64,000 nucleotides of DNA from Trochalopteron elliotii (lineage: Eukaryota > Chordata > Aves > Passeriformes > Leiothrichidae): contig JANPWX010000252.1 of NCBI GenBank assembly GCA_024734555.1, positions 124,001 to 188,000 of the forward strand, read 5' to 3'. Both the position numbers and the translations under genes were made by a program. Under the pieces are notes generated by a model. It worked only from the letters and a program-made list of their open reading frames with translations, was not told the DNA's origin and did no database searches. The first letter of the stretch is position 1. Every line of letters begins with the position of its first letter. Shown piece after piece: positions 12,651 through 26,345 of the stretch.

Positions 12651-15228
12651 CCTAGTGCTCTGTTTTATGAACTCGCCCCTGGATCCCTGCTGGCCTCCGT
12701 TTCAGGGTGTTGCAGGCAAATAAGGACTCGCAACACTTCCCTGAACAGGGCAGGTCAGCACCTGATAAAGGTTGCTGGTAAAATACCGGCCGGGGTAAAA
12801 TTACTTCCGTTTTCTTTGGAGCTGTTTTTTCTTTTAGGGTCATTTAATAACGGGGTGCTCTGGAAAATTACTGCCATCTCAATGGTCACTTTACTTACAA
12901 CGCTGTGGTGATTTGTGGTGCCACCTGTGAGGCAGACCTATAGTGAGGAGGGGTTTTTCTCTGCAAAAGCTGAGCTCCACAGGAAAAAAAAAATTAAAAT
13001 CAAATAAAAATAATAAAAAAATTCCACTCACATCCCAAAACTTCAGGGTGGTACTGGAAAAATAAGTTCTCAGATGAAGAAATTCCACTCACTGTCAATA
13101 ACAGCTCCGATTTAGCTGCGATATTGCTGCATGCTATGCTTAACATCTCTGTAGGGGGACTGGAGATAAGGCAAAGTACACAAGTTCGGCATGCAAGTGT
13201 CTGGAGTTTGTTTATATTTCCAAATGCACATCAAGGAATTATATCAAGAGCACCAAGATCGTACCTTCAGTATTTTTCCAGGTCCATGTGTTTGTTCAGA
13301 GAGAACTATGAATCTGCAGACCCCTTGGTACAAAAACATGAGTATTGTGTGAAACACCTTTAAACTTTAGCTTAGGTGTTTAAGCTGCACCATTTTGGGG
13401 GCTGCTTCTGCTCCTGAGCTCCCAAAAGGAATCAGTGAGATGCAGTCATTTTCCAGTAGGGATTCAGTTGCAGGAATTTGATCTCAAATTTCAGCTGAAG
13501 CAAAAGGTAAAATCATCCCAGATACAACCAAAAAACAAAACCAGTCACCTTCTGTGGCTGTCCAACATGCCCACCTGTGTGGCATGTTCTTAATTTACAG
13601 CAATAGATGGGCTTCAGACCTCAGAGATGTTTTAGGTTTGAAACAGGATGCCTGGTCATAAAATTTCCCTGTTAAGTTTCCTTACCAAAACAGAGGGAAA
13701 TAGCCCCACAAATTGTTCCTTGGCATCATGGCCACAAGAAAAATATCCCTCAAGATCTGTTCAGTTCTACTAGAGAAGCTGCACACTTAATTTCTTTGGA
13801 AATTCACATACTCTTTTCTTTGAAAGTCGTTTGGAGGTTATGTACTCGTGTACTGATAGTGTCTCGTTCCTCTCTCAAGACATAACCTAATAACTTATAA
13901 TTCAAGGCTGTATTTCTTTTTGAATTTAGAATATCCTGAAGCTCAGTTTGGATTTGTCCAAACGTCTTGCACGATGGCTGCGGATAAGGAGAGAGATTTT
14001 TAAAAATATACGCTGGTTCCTGTCAGTCTGTATGAAGCCACCTTTAAGGTATGACATCAATTCAGGTGTCACAAGAAGAACTGGGCAGAAGGACACGGCA
14101 GGTGGTAAAAAATACTCCGAGCTGCTCTACCAGGGGAGTTTAAACCCTTTACGAGGACCCGGCGCTGCTTTGTGCTCTAGGAAACAACACCAGACCTGCA
14201 AGAGGGGGAGATCCAGGGCAGCCGGGTTCAAATGAATGGAGCTCTGCTTAGTTACAGCCTTGAAGATCTGGGCGCTCGCCAGCAGCTCGCTGATTACCCC
14301 TGTTAACACCTTTTCTTCTCGCAGAGAGCCGAGCTGGTCAGCGAACAGCGCATTCCCACCCTCTTTTCCCCCAGTTTTCCCCTCCCTCCTGGCCGGTATC
14401 TGGCTCACTAAAGGGCTCTAAAGTAGTAAAAGCTTTTTTTTGTTGTTGTTGTTCCCCAGCCTGGGTTAATATTCCCCGAGGTTAACTCAGCTTGCTGACA
14501 AAGGTCAGAGGAACAGGAGAGGCAGCGCTGGGGAGGGGGTCATTGCCTCCTCTTGGCAGCAGAAGCTGCCTGGTCTGTTCAGCTCGTCCTCCCCGGTGAA
14601 GGCTGAGCTCCTGGCCCTGTTATCTCATCCGAAATTATCTCCGGGAGCGTGTAATTGTATTTTAAGTCGGGCTGTGGAGGAGCGGGATGCGGAGCATTCG
14701 TTTTATTAATGGGTTATAAACAACCTCTAAAGGAGAGATCAGGGCAGGGTTCGGTTTTTCTGAGTGGCTGCGTGTTTTGGGAGGAGCAGGCAGTGTCTGC
14801 TGGAGATGGATGTGCTCTTGCTGGGCAGCCCAGAGGTTACTGCCCAGAATTCAGGGTGTGGAGACCTTCAGCATGACCCAGCAATCGCTCCCAACACCTT
14901 TATCGCACTTAAATATTAATAAGTTCAATGGTATATAATAATAAAAGTTATTAATAAGTTAAATGTTTAGCAAACCACTTCCTCATCTGTATTTCTGCAG
15001 CAAAACGATGTTTGGATGTGTTCTTTCGGTTCCTCACAGGAATGAATGCAAGCTAACTTTTCCACAGACTGGTGCTAAGCATCTGAATAAATAAATAAAC
15101 CAATGAATAAACTGCTCTTTTCAGGTTTCTGGCATCACTTACTTTGTACATCCTACCCCGGGATACCTTTGGCTTCCTCTGGCACCTCCTCAGCCCTGTT
15201 CTATGAGGTAGCTCTGCCCACCCATTTA
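12651..15228. other. Upstream flank, no gene recognised
   Basis: Unique sequence upstream of TMPRSS2. It holds the motif cluster at 14289-14650. Open frames such as 13948-14235 show no family features. Confidence 0.5.
14289..14650. promoter_or_regulatory. Candidate enhancer: HNF1, HNF4 and GATA motif cluster
   Basis: Visible motifs are GTTAAC at 14302-14307, GTTAATATT near 14465 and GTTAAC at 14482-14487 (HNF1 half-sites); CAAAGGTCA at about 14499-14507 (the HNF4 core); and two TTATCT boxes at 14630-14635 and 14645-14650 (GATA sites on the minus strand). These sit in sequence with more CpG than its surroundings, about 2 kb upstream of exon 1. A role as an epithelial enhancer of TMPRSS2 is inference. 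Confidence 0.35.
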
Positions 15229-15480
15229 TAGAATCACGGAATATTCTGAGTTGGAAGAGACCATCAAGGTCATCGAGTCCAGCTCCTGGCCCTGCCCAGA
15301 CATCCCAAAAATCCCATTCTGTCCCTGGCAGCGCTGTCCAAAGGCTCCTGGAGCTCTGGCAGCCTCGGGGCCGTGCCCATTCCCTGGGGAGCCTGGGCAG
15401 TGCCCAGCACCCTCTGGGGGAAGAAGAACCTTTCCCAAAAATCCAGCCTAAACCTCCCAACTCATCTCTGTGATGTTTCA
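15229..15480 (-). mobile_element. CR1 LINE 3' end
   Basis: Reverse complement of a CR1 tail: GAATCACGGAATATTCTGAG, then AGAGACCATCAAGGTCATCGA and GTCCAGCTCCTGGCCCTGCC. It runs to about 15480, about 250 bp. It is quite well preserved, indicating a fairly young insertion. Confidence 0.88.
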
Positions 15481-17631
15481 CCGGTCAGGAGAGTGAAGAG
15501 ATTGGTACAAGAACCATCACACCTGCCCCTCCGTTTCCCAAGCCCGCAATGAGGTCATTTGTCATAACTCCCTTTGTTTCTGCGGGCACTTTGTCAACAC
15601 GGTTCGTTTCCCACTCGGTTAATGCCCAGCTCGCCATATGCTCCCTTGTATTCTGATTTCTGCCGATGTTTCAGGCGTCTAATCAAAACCCCGGGGCAGT
15701 GGGAGATAAAGTTTCCCTAAATCCAAACATCCGAGTACTTACTCCAAACACTCAGGGTGAGCTTGCCCTTGACACTTTGGGATCAAAGCACAAAACTTCC
15801 TTTTACCATTCCAATAGAACTACAGTTACAGCCATCACCAGGGAATTTCTGTGCTAAAGCCCACAACGGGGTAAAAACCCCACCAATATTCAATTGGTGA
15901 TGTCTCCTCTGAATTTTTTGTTCCCTCGGTACCGTGAAAGATCTCTGCGGTTGACAGAAACTGCAGGTACCCACTCACCCATAAAACTACACCAAACCTG
16001 GGAACATAATTAGTCATTTAATAACTAAGCTTAAACTGAGTGAATGTTGACTTTGGAAGTACATTTGCATCTGGCTGGCCATGAATACACACACATAAAT
16101 TTACCTGCTGAAGGTATAGTTGAAAATCAAGATAAATGGGCAGACATCTTCAAACAGAATTTTTTATTATTATTATTATTATTCCAGCTGTTGACTGAAG
16201 CAGGAGGTGGTCCTTTGTTAGGGTATTAACTAAATATGCTGAAAAACCACAACTCCTTAAAGCAATTACCCTGTTATCTGGGAAACAGGAGAGGGTCTCA
16301 TGGGCCTGCAGATTAGAAAGGTGTGTTCTTGTGAACATTCTCACTTCTCTCCCAGCCTTTCAGAAAATATTTTAAGAGTTTGAAGTCTCACACAGATGGA
16401 AACACATAAAATTGCCCAGACTCTTTTTAGTTCTCGATTTATTTTTTTTTCCTTTTTCCTCCCAATTCAGTTTTCTGGTATAGAGACAAAGTTTCAGAGT
16501 TGCAAAATTAAATTCTTTGCTGTCTCTCAGAGTGAAGACAGGAATAATAAGTGACCTTCACTTTAGTTCAGGTGCGTGTTGTTTCAATGGGTTTCTCCTC
16601 TGTTATTGTGTAACAACGGAGAAGAAAAATTCAAATCCTTGCTCTTTGTTGGATTTTTCTGGGTGTATCATGTAAATACAGCTGCATTTTCCCATATCAG
16701 ATGAGAATTTGATCTACAAATTTGACCTCTTATCCACATTAAAATAACCCTAATCTTGCGGCACAGAAATCCAATGACAACTTTCATTTATTTTATTATT
16801 TTTTTCCTCACACTTGGGACTTTTTTTCTTTTTCACTGATCTGATAGTTTATCTTTGCCTTGCACTTGTAGCACAAAGCAGCAATAAATCCAAACTGCTC
16901 AGCCAATTAAGCCAAGTTTTAGTTACTCATATGCCAGCCTGGTCTGAAGCAACTACAATACATCAGTAAATTCGAGTTTCGATGCAGAATGATCTCACTG
17001 TGCTCATAAAAAAGAAATGTCAAAAATGCATTTTAACTGAACATTTTAATTTTTTTTTTATTTGCAGAAGAAAAACTACTCAGTTCTGATGTCATTGGCT
17101 TCAAACAACCAGTGAAAGAGCTGTGTTTCAGTGCACATAAGAATCAAATACATTTAGTCTTTCTGATGCATACAGAAAAATAATGGATTAGTAAAATAAA
17201 AAGAAACAAAGCACAAAAAATCTTAAATTAAGATTTTTTTTCTGAATTAAAAACCAAAAATTATGTTTGGGATGTAATCTTGGACAAAATTAACATTGAT
17301 TTAATGGAGCCAGATTTTCTCAACTGATCATTTAATAATAATAAGTTTTTTAAATGTTGAGTGTTAATCATGCCATCTCATATTAAAAATAAAAAACACC
17401 TTATTTTCTATAGCTCCATGAAGACCAGTGGTTTTCATTGATTTGGTAATAATTCTATGCTAGGTAGATTAAAAAAAATGAACAAGACCTTTTGAACAGC
17501 TGCATTTTCTGAATACCTGCATGAGATAACCAGAGATAAATCCCATCCAAAAAGAATTGCCCTTTGTTGGTCTGAATATTAAAGAAAGGGGTTTTTTTCC
17601 ACTTTCCATACTAGTTCAGTTCTAGATTTGC
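15481..17631. other. Intergenic, no gene recognised
   Basis: AT-rich unique sequence with an ATT microsatellite at 16163-16183. No exon-like segment or repeat recognised. Confidence 0.5.
16163..16183. repeat. (ATT)n microsatellite
   Basis: Seven ATT units following a T run. Confidence 0.9.
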
Positions 17632-17952
17632 NNNNNNNNNNNNNNNNNNNNNNNNNNNNNNNNNNNNNNNNNNNNNNNNNNNNNNNNNNNNNNNNNNNNN
17701 NNNNNNNNNNNNNNNNNNNNNNNNNNNNNNNNNNNNNNNNNNNNNNNNNNNNNNNNNNNNNNNNNNNNNNNNNNNNNNNNNNNNNNNNNNNNNNNNNNNN
17801 NNNNNNNNNNNNNNNNNNNNNNNNNNNNNNNNNNNNNNNNNNNNNNNNNNNNNNNNNNNNNNNNNNNNNNNNNNNNNNNNNNNNNNNNNNNNNNNNNNNN
17901 NNNNNNNNNNNNNNNNNNNNNNNNNNNNNNNNNNNNNNNNNNNNNNNNNNNN
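17632..17952. other. Assembly gap (321 N)
   Basis: Run of N. Open frames made of X across it are meaningless. Confidence 0.99.
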
Positions 17953-20900
17953 AGTGCGAGATAGCAACCCTGCTGTCGGTCGGCTGTTTCACCCAACATT
18001 CGAATGTTGTTCCCTGTGGCTGTCCCAGATAGATTTAAAATGGAAAAATAAAATTTATTCTTTATATCTGATTGGCTAGTTGATCATTTATAACAAAAAT
18101 TTCTGAAATTATTTCTGAATCACAGTTACCACTCTTCCATGTCTTGGTATAAAAATTATTAACTTGTTGTAGGGTGTCACACACTCGTCACTCTTGATGC
18201 ATTTTCTTCGTTAATGACTAAAATATGTCTTACTTCATCAGTCTTAATTTAGGTCTGACTCTCTCTCTTTATTCTGGTTCATTGGCTGCTTGAATTCCTT
18301 AAGAAAGAATTTGTTTGCTTGCCTGCTGCCTGTGGAAAGAAGCCTTGTGTTTGAAGGCACAAATAAAGCCAAAATACTCCCTATCTTTAGAGAAGGTGGC
18401 ACAAGGAAACAGATCTTTTCTAGTCAACAACAAGAGCTGTGGCATTATAGTTTTCCTCTAAGAGGTGAAAGACTGATGCTTTAATTCAACCTTCACCTAA
18501 TTGCCAACACTTTGTAATTAAGCAAGTCAATTTTCCAAGAGGAATTTCCCAGGCTAGGCTAACCAAATCGATTGCCAGATTTTTAGTCCATTGATCTCTT
18601 TTGTTATCAAAACCCAACCACACTGAAAGATATCAAAGCTTCATATGAAGCTGAGAGCAGTTATCTGGAAGTGTTTGTTTTCTCTGTGATTGGTTGGACA
18701 TTGGCCACCAGACTCCTGTACAAGCACCAGGTGAGTAATTTTCAGAAGGAAATTTGAACCCATCCTGGGAAAAGGAATACAAGTTGGGTGATAGGAGTTT
18801 CTGCTGGTGATGGGCCTGTTTTCTTAAATATTTCTGTGTGGACAACAGCAATAGTCTCATAAATACCAGCTGGGGCTGGGATCTGCACTGTTGCTGTGCA
18901 TAAAACTGCTCAAAGTGCAGGTGCAATAAACACCACTTGACAAGAGTGCATGGGAACTGTGGAAAATGGCCTTAAGAAATGAGTATTTCCACAAATACCC
19001 AAAGCTGACAAAGCCTCTGCTTTAGATCTTAACATTTTCCCACTATCACTAATTGGTAAGGTCCGGGTCATTGCAAAATGCTGATTATCTTGCTGCCTGT
19101 GTGGGCAGGTTTTGAAGGAAAAAATAAAGAAAAGATGGCATCAATGGAAGTCAGGTAACTGAAGCTGACCAACTGATAGTTAATTTTATGAACACGTGTC
19201 TGTAGTAAGGGATTTTATTTTATTTTGCCACCTTTTTTTTGCTGCTACCTGCTGCCTAATACATAACAAGTTGTATTTGTTGTGGGGCAGTTGTATTTTC
19301 ATTCCCTGTATTATTTTTTGAAGTTTACTTCAAGATCATCCTCCCCTTTCAAGGAAGTTACATTATTTTATTTTAAAAATCTTTCTTAAATAATTTTAAA
19401 ATTTAAATTTAATATTTATTTTTAATATTTTTATTTATTTATTAAATTTTCCTTCATTTTGTCCCTTTATTTATGGCTCTGAAATTTTGTTATTTCTGCT
19501 TGTGCCTATGTACACGTGTACATTAATATCAACTATGCAGCAATTAAATCTTTATCGTGTTTTATTTTTCTCTGCCCTTGTTGTATCATTAAAAGAAAAC
19601 AATCTTCCGCCCCTGTTCCCTGTGAATTTAGTTGTACTGAACTACTGCAGCTGGATAAAGAGGATTTCCACACCTTTGAACACAGCTGCGAGGTGCCTGT
19701 TGTACGAAAGCAAAGAGTTCACCTCTTCTTGAACTGGCTGAAGTGGCAGAGAGAGTTTATAACTTGAGATTCCTGCTCAGGAGTGATGCAAGAGCTCGGT
19801 GCTCGTGTGTCCTGCCCTGAGCTCTCCAGGCTCATTCCCAAGGGAGACTGGCTTATCAGGAGTGCCAGCTGGTCAACACGTGAAGTCCAGACCTTGGAAA
19901 ATAATAATTCCCAGGGTGTGGGTTGGATAATCCCCCAAAGAGCAGCAGGATGGACACCTCACCACAGTGCATGTCATAGGTGTTGGCAGCTTTTGGGTGG
20001 GTTTTAATATCTAGGTTTGTTTGTTGTTTTTTGTTTTTGTTTTTAATTTTTAGTATTTAGTATTTTTTTTATACAGCTTTTAAATACAAAATAACCCTCT
20101 TGTTTAAAGTTATCCTATGAAGTTCGTGTATCTTGATACCAGTCAGATTTGTTGGAAAAGCCTAGTCAATACATAGTATTTTAATAGTGGACTACACTTA
20201 AAATAAAGACTGTGGGATTCCAGACGAAAAATACGATTTTTCAAAGTATCCGTGCAGAGGTCAGAGCTGCGACTCAGAGAGGAAGTTACCCTTTAAGTGT
20301 TGGGAACTGTCAGAAGACTTTAAGGCAAAGAATTCACAAAATAGTGAGATTTTAGCCTCCCATTACATGCCCCAGAAAGGCAGAGTTGGAGCTAACAATT
20401 CACGAAAGTGTCTGTACTTCAGCACTTGCTTGATCCCTGTCTGAGAAGACTTGGAATTTCTGTCTTAGATATGCTAAAAGTGACAAATTAGCCCAGATGC
20501 CCAGGAGTCATTTCATCAGCACAGCCTGCTTGGCCTTCAAACACTCGGAGTTAGTTACTGGTGAAAGGGTTTAAAGGAGGCCACTGGGTCTCCTGTGCAC
20601 CCAGAGCAGGGAAGTTTTATGTAATTAACATGCAACCAGCCCGCACTAATCCAAAAACTGCAGCACCGTGTGACGGGGCTGCAAAAGCCGCAGCCTTGAC
20701 TCTTCCCTAGGTGGGAGATCGGGCTCTGATGGGGCAAGAACAGCGGGTTTTGACCGAGGTGGGATTTCACCCATTTGCATGTGAACAGGGAAGCCTGGTG
20801 CCGGTGTTCCTGCATGGATTCATCGCTGTCATCCTCAAAGGGCTCCCAGGAGGAGCAACAAGAATCCCTAAACAGCTTCCTCAGGTGCTCCCTTCTGCAG

Positions 20901-21941
20901 GAGGAAAGCGGGCCAGCAGAAATTATTTCGGCCAGCTGAGCTTAGCCTGCTTGTCTTGTGGGACAGGGACAATCCTCTTGCCCTGGGGACATCCAGTGAC
21001 CCAGTGCAGACGGTGAGCAGTCCTGTGAAACACCCCTGAAATTATGTGTCCGCCCTTGTGGATGCTGTCGTGCACAAAATACAGCCAAAGCAAAAACTAA
21101 AAAGTGAAGGTTGTGGGGTTACATCCATCACAGATCTCCCAACTGCGCTCCCATTGCCTGAATAAAAGGAAAGTGGACATAATAAAAGGCTAAAAGGGAA
21201 ACCTGCCTCCATCTCAGAGGTACCTGAAAGATTGAGTCTTCCTTAACAGCAGGAGCTTAGACACTCGCTTGGACACAGACTGCTCTAAAACCTGCAAGAA
21301 GTCAATTTTTTGGTGTGGCTTTAAGGAAAAGGGTCACTGTGATACAAAAAGAAGGGGCTGGCTCAGCTTCAGAGAAAAGTGGTTACAGAGCATGAAACTG
21401 CAGAGCAGAGGAGCAGCTGTGTAAGGCATGGGTCTGTAGGGACAAAAATAAAATACGTTGAGGCATCCTGATTTCACTCTGATGCTTCTGAGGTTCTCTA
21501 TTTTTTTTTTTTTTCTCTCTGGTCAAGTGTCCACAAGAACATTGATGGTTTTTTTAGGTTACACTCTCCAGGCTGTCTGGTGCTATCTCCTAAATGTGGG
21601 CATCGCTTGCAAGTCCCTGGAAGGAACAATGTTCCAGCCGGGGCTCAAAATGCCCTTTTAGTCATGCATAACACTCCAGTCCTCACAGCACATACTGTTC
21701 TCAGGGCCACTATTTCTGTCCCCTGGGAGTGGAGCAGTTGCAAATTGCCTTCCATTGAGACTATTGTCTAGTGGGGTTATGGATCAGAAGTTTGATTTTT
21801 CCCTCCTGGGCTCTGCATGGAACACAAAAGCCTCCTGGCTGAGCCACCCGGGGTAATTGGCTGCCACCCACAACTTCTGGGCCAGCAGGGTGTTTTGACT
21901 GAGCTATAAAATACATCCTGAAAGGAGTTTGAGGGGCACAA
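17953..21941. other. Intergenic, no gene recognised
   Basis: Unique sequence between the gap and the next LTR. It holds a 16-bp palindrome at 17994-18009 and an AT-rich tract at 19360-19450. Open frames (for example 20711-21016) show no family features. Confidence 0.5.
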
Positions 21942-22389
21942 TGTGAGGCCTTAAGTTTTAGCTTTCATATTTGCAGATTCTGTGCTGCCTAAGGGTGTAG
22001 CTCTGAGCCTCATATTAAGTGCCAGTCAGCTCTTCACAGAGCAGGGGGACAAAACAAATCCTTTTCCTGCTGGAGATCAAGGACAACTTTCTACCCAACA
22101 GCACAAACAACGGTGGCTGAAGGGAGGAACAAGAAGGATGAGACCTCACAATCTGAAGTTGTAATTGGACCATTAAACCCCAATATGCAAATGGACCAAA
22201 ACTTACAAAAATGTAAGATCTTGTGACAGGTCAGCCATTTTTTGTGACTATTCTTAGTCCACCCTGGGTGCAGCCTTGGTCAGGCTCTTGTCCTGCCCAA
22301 GGTGTATCCTTAAAGGCATTTCAATAAATTTCTACTTTATTTTCTAGCTCTGTCCAGTCTCTGTTTCAGGTCAGCCTTCCAAGGCATCA
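21942..22389 (+). mobile_element. Solo LTR of endogenous retrovirus (copy A)
   Basis: 448 bp, starting TGTGAGGCCTTAAG and ending CCAAGGCATCA. It is clearly homologous to 30804-31289 over its whole length. It carries an octamer ATGCAAAT (22185-22192), a weak TATA-like box and AATAAA at 22323-22328. No primer-binding site follows. I cannot see a target-site duplication. Confidence 0.8.
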
Positions 22390-25300
22390 ATTTTACAGCA
22401 GTGGCATTACTGCTGCTGATCATGCTGGGAAATGGCACAGGCTTCCATGGGATTCCCCCACAGGAGGGTTTGTCTTTAACAAAAATAGACCTGCAATAGA
22501 AGTTTGCACCCAAGGGGACTCAGATATGTTCAAAGGCTGGTGGGGAGGCCTGGTAGGTAGGTAAAAATCCTGGTTTAGCCAATGGCAGTGCTGTGGAAGG
22601 GCTCAGAGTTGGGTGGATGTTAAACCTGGAATCAGGAGCTTTCCCCTACCCACGCATGGCTTGTGTCAGCTCGAGGGTGTGTGTGTGAGTCAGCACAGGC
22701 AGGCAGCCAGAACAACCACCACCAACCAGGAATTCATGACTAAAACACCAATAATAAATTGATTTCCATTGCCTCTCTAACCAGGGGATCCCCAAAGCAG
22801 AGGCACACAAGAGGAGACACAGACGTTGTTAAACCCATGCCCATGCCAGGGGATCTCTGGCCCTGCTGTTTGCACAGCCTTATCAAGGGTCATTCCAGCT
22901 GCAAGGTCATTTGGGCTGGTTTACAACCCTCCTCCAGCCTTCTGCTTGTTAACCCATTCCTCCCAAGATTTGGAGAACATCAAAGAGCATCAAAGATAAT
23001 TTAAGAGCATTAAAGAACCCTGCCAAGTATCTGATGTGTCCTATTGAAACCTTGCCTGGAAAAAGAAAACAGACGAGCTATTCAGGACCATAAATCCACA
23101 CCAAATCAAGAAGGAGCTGGTTCTCCTTCCTGGTGCACACAGAGCACTCACTGTACTTGTGTGAAACCTTTGCCAATGTTTTTATGACTGCACCCAGGAA
23201 AGCTCTGAGACACAGGCTGTAAAGCCCCTGAACCTTTTGAAGAAGCATGTCCAGAAATTAAGAGCTGTGTTCAGTCTGAGAACAAGCGTGGAACTGGGAT
23301 CCTCCTTCATCCCTGGGCTTGCTTTTCCATGTTCTTCAGGAATGCCAGTGCCTTGTGCCAGTCTGACATTTACTCAGGCATGGCTTCAAGAAGTTACTGA
23401 AATGCCTAGGAAAGCTCACATCATGATCCTTGTTTTAACTGAGAGATTGTCTGGTGTTCTTCTCCTCACAGGTGCTGTTCAGTGTGTAGAGACCCACAGC
23501 TAAATCTGAGATCTCCTGAAGGGAACATTCAAGCACGACCTGTTTTTTTCAAGGAGTTGTCTGGTTTAAAGCCTGGTTCCTCAGGGTAAAGAGGCAGGTA
23601 AATTCCTCTTTTTCCCCATGGACATTCATGGATGGTTCATCTCATGTCATGCTGCCTTTCACAGCTGCAGTGACAGACTCCATGGAGGATCCCACTGCAA
23701 AATAAAAAATACAGCTTTCAGGATCCTGGAGGGAATTTTTTTTTTTTTTTTTCAGGGAAGAGCCCTGCTGACTCTGACACTTCCTGCATCAAATGTGCCC
23801 CCTGTTTAGCTTTATCCCAGACCACCTGACCTCAAAGCAACATACAACAGTGAAATTAGGACCTCAAAACAAGAGTGAAATTAGGGAACAGGCTCCCTCA
23901 GGATGGTTTGAGAGATGGAAGACATAGAAGAGTTGACTACAAAAAATCTTCCACATTTTCCAGAGACTGGCTGATGGGCAGATATGCCACTGGGGAGGCA
24001 GCCTGCCTCTATCACTATCAAAGGGGTAGGAATTGCAACAGGCTTCTCATACTGGCAGTGCAGCAACTAAGGGAAAAACAAGATGAAAAACATTTAATGG
24101 GGTATTGCATAAAACTGGCTGCCTCAAGACGACTTGAAAAACTTGTTTCAGTAAAGCTACGTGAGAAACAAACAGAAAAGCAGTTACTTTGTGTCCTGTG
24201 ATCGATTTCTTTTCTTGGTTTTGGTTGGGGCTTTTTGCCCAAGCAAGGTTTTTGCTTGCTTTTGGGTTTTTTATCTGGTTTAGTGAGTCTAAAGCTAGTG
24301 TGAGCTCTTTTGTGATCTTTTTTCTTACCTATTCTGCTAAACATCAGGTTGCAGGACACTCTCTTGTATAGGTTTGCCTCAGACAATTTTGTCTGGGGTG
24401 TGAGATGCCAGGAGAACGTGGTACCACTGGTGACTGCATCTCTTTGGTTCTTTGGGGTTTTTAGTGTCATTCATCCCTCAGAAAGGAGCTGTTCTAGTCA
24501 TGTTAGCAGAGGTTGAGGGGTGCTGCCAGGAGCTGCCTGGATGTGGACATGAGCTCCATGCTGACCCCAACACCTCCCTCATTTCTGTGTGTGCCTGTGT
24601 GACCCACATCCACCTTCTGCTTTTCCAACAAAACCAGCATAAGAACTGTCCAGTGTCCTCCTCTTCTGACCCACCTCTTTCTCTTCCTGACATGTTTTCC
24701 TGATCTTAAATTTACGAGACCATTGCTCCATTCAGGCCCCTCTAAAAATGTAATTCCAGAAAAAAAAAACACCACCTATCAACACAAGAGAAAGGGGAAA
24801 CCTTCTCTCTGAGTGTGATGTCCATAGGAGAGGGGGTTTCAGAACCCTCTTTACTTGCATTTTGTTGTGAACGTCTGCTGAGTCCATTTTTTGTCATTAT
24901 ATAACCACATTTTAATATTAAATCTTAGAGATTATTCACGTGATCAGCTTTGAGCACTCAGCTTCTCATAGACTGAAATGACAGCAATGAATGCACTGAA
25001 AAATACATGTCAGCACCCAGCTCCTTTGAAATCCAGTTTATTTCTTCATAAGGCATCCCATTTTTAAAGGAATACAGTGTATCTTCATCCTTATCAGCAG
25101 AGGCTGACCTTACATAGCTCAGTGAGGACAAGCATGCATAGTTTATAACCAGCCCTTTCTCCCCTCAGGTAATCTGGTGGAACATCTTGCCCAAAAGCAC
25201 AAGTTTAGGATTGCAAAGGTGCATTTTTTGCCTTTGATTGCAACACAGGTGAAGTACAGTTAATACCTGTGACATGGCCAGGACTGTTGGCTTGGAGAAC

Positions 25301-25525
25301 TGAAAATTCTGGGGGCAAACACAGGCTGCTGCCCCCGAGGGCTGCCCTGGGACAGCCCCTCTGTGCTGAGTGGGTGTTGGAACCCTGGGCACTGAGAATT
25401 TTAGGCTTTCTGTGCTGACAGGCACTGACCCCCAAGCAAACACTGCATTTGACCTGAAGCTGTGGAAAAGGCTTCCAAAATTGAGTGACAGCACTGGGAT
25501 AATGGGTGTGTAGTTTGAAAAGAAG
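22390..25525. other. Intergenic, no gene recognised
   Basis: Unique sequence. The open frame at 23875-24201 (108 codons) has two similar segments beginning LREKQ, but no known domain; I do not call it a gene. Confidence 0.45.
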
Positions 25526-25922
25526 TGTGTAATATCACAGGGTGGAAAACTTGGAGTTCAAGGGTTTAGAATATAATAATATATATGAAACAAGATGGAG
25601 GTTTTAGGGCATAGGCTGAGTCCTTCTTTTTCACCTTCTTCTCCATGGGTCTGGGTGGTTTTCTGTAATTGTGCAGAAAAATCCGCATTGCAGGGCATGG
25701 GTGTTTTGTTATTGGGTTAAAAGTAAAAATAATTTAGGTGTCATTTTTTAATTGGACAGTTTGTGCTTAAAAGACCTTGGAAAGAGATAGAGAGACCGAG
25801 CCATTTTTTACCTTGTTAGCTAGAACTCACAGTTTGTGAGACTGTAACACTGCTAAGAATTAATAAACATCTGAGTCCGCACATGAACTGCGTCTCTCGA
25901 GCATTTAATCCCAGCTCTAACA
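25526..25922 (+). mobile_element. Solo LTR, ERVK-like
   Basis: It runs from TGTGTAATATCACAGGG to CCCAGCTCTAACA, about 397 bp, with AATAAA at 25862-25867. The internal segment ACAAGATGGAGGTTTTAGGGC matches ACAAGATGGAGATTTTAGGGC in the minus-strand LTR near 53.9 kb, so both belong to related families. GAAAAG occurs at 25517-25522 and 25923-25928, consistent with a 6-bp target duplication slightly offset from the start I chose. The left boundary is therefore uncertain by a few bases. Confidence 0.72.
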
Positions 25923-26221
25923 GAAAAGGAGATAACAAACCCACAGTGGGGAATGCAGGGGGCAATCAAGGGATCCTGCAGAGACCTCTGCTTCCCAACC
26001 TCAGGAATTGTTTCACTGCATAGATAAGATCCCAGACATTCCTCTGACTGGAACTGGGGACCTTCTCGGCCTGGCGGGATCTTGCTGGCACAGGTTTATG
26101 TGGAGCTTGGGATAAGTGCTGTACTCCAGACTGGTGGACACTGCCTTCCAGGGGTTGAACATATGCAGAAATCCAAGGTGCTCAGAGCAAAATCCCTGTC
26201 AAGGACACAGTGAATGGCTGC

Positions 26222-26345
26222 TGAAATGTTCATGAGGATGTGGCACTTTGGGACCTGTTTTAGGGGTGATTATGGGGTTGATGATGGGACTGGATGGTCT
26301 TGAAAGTACCTTCCAGCTTCAATGATCCTGTGATTCCATGATTCT
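26222..26345 (+). mobile_element. CR1 LINE 3' end
   Basis: Carries the CR1 tail signature: GATGTGGCACTTTGGGACCTG, then GGGACTGGATGGTCTTGAAAG and CTTCAATGATCCTGTGATTCC, ending in the ATTCTGTG repeats of CR1. Confidence 0.85.

Noticed and set aside
17579..18032. Open frames consisting mainly of X
   Set aside because: Assembly gap artefacts; the same applies at 38291-38875.
21621..21635. Possible androgen-response element (GGAACAATGTTCC)
   Set aside because: The half-sites are one base apart, not the three needed for a steroid-receptor dimer.
23875..24201. 108-codon frame with two LREKQ-like segments
   Set aside because: No domain, no splice context and an equally long frame on the other strand; probably chance.
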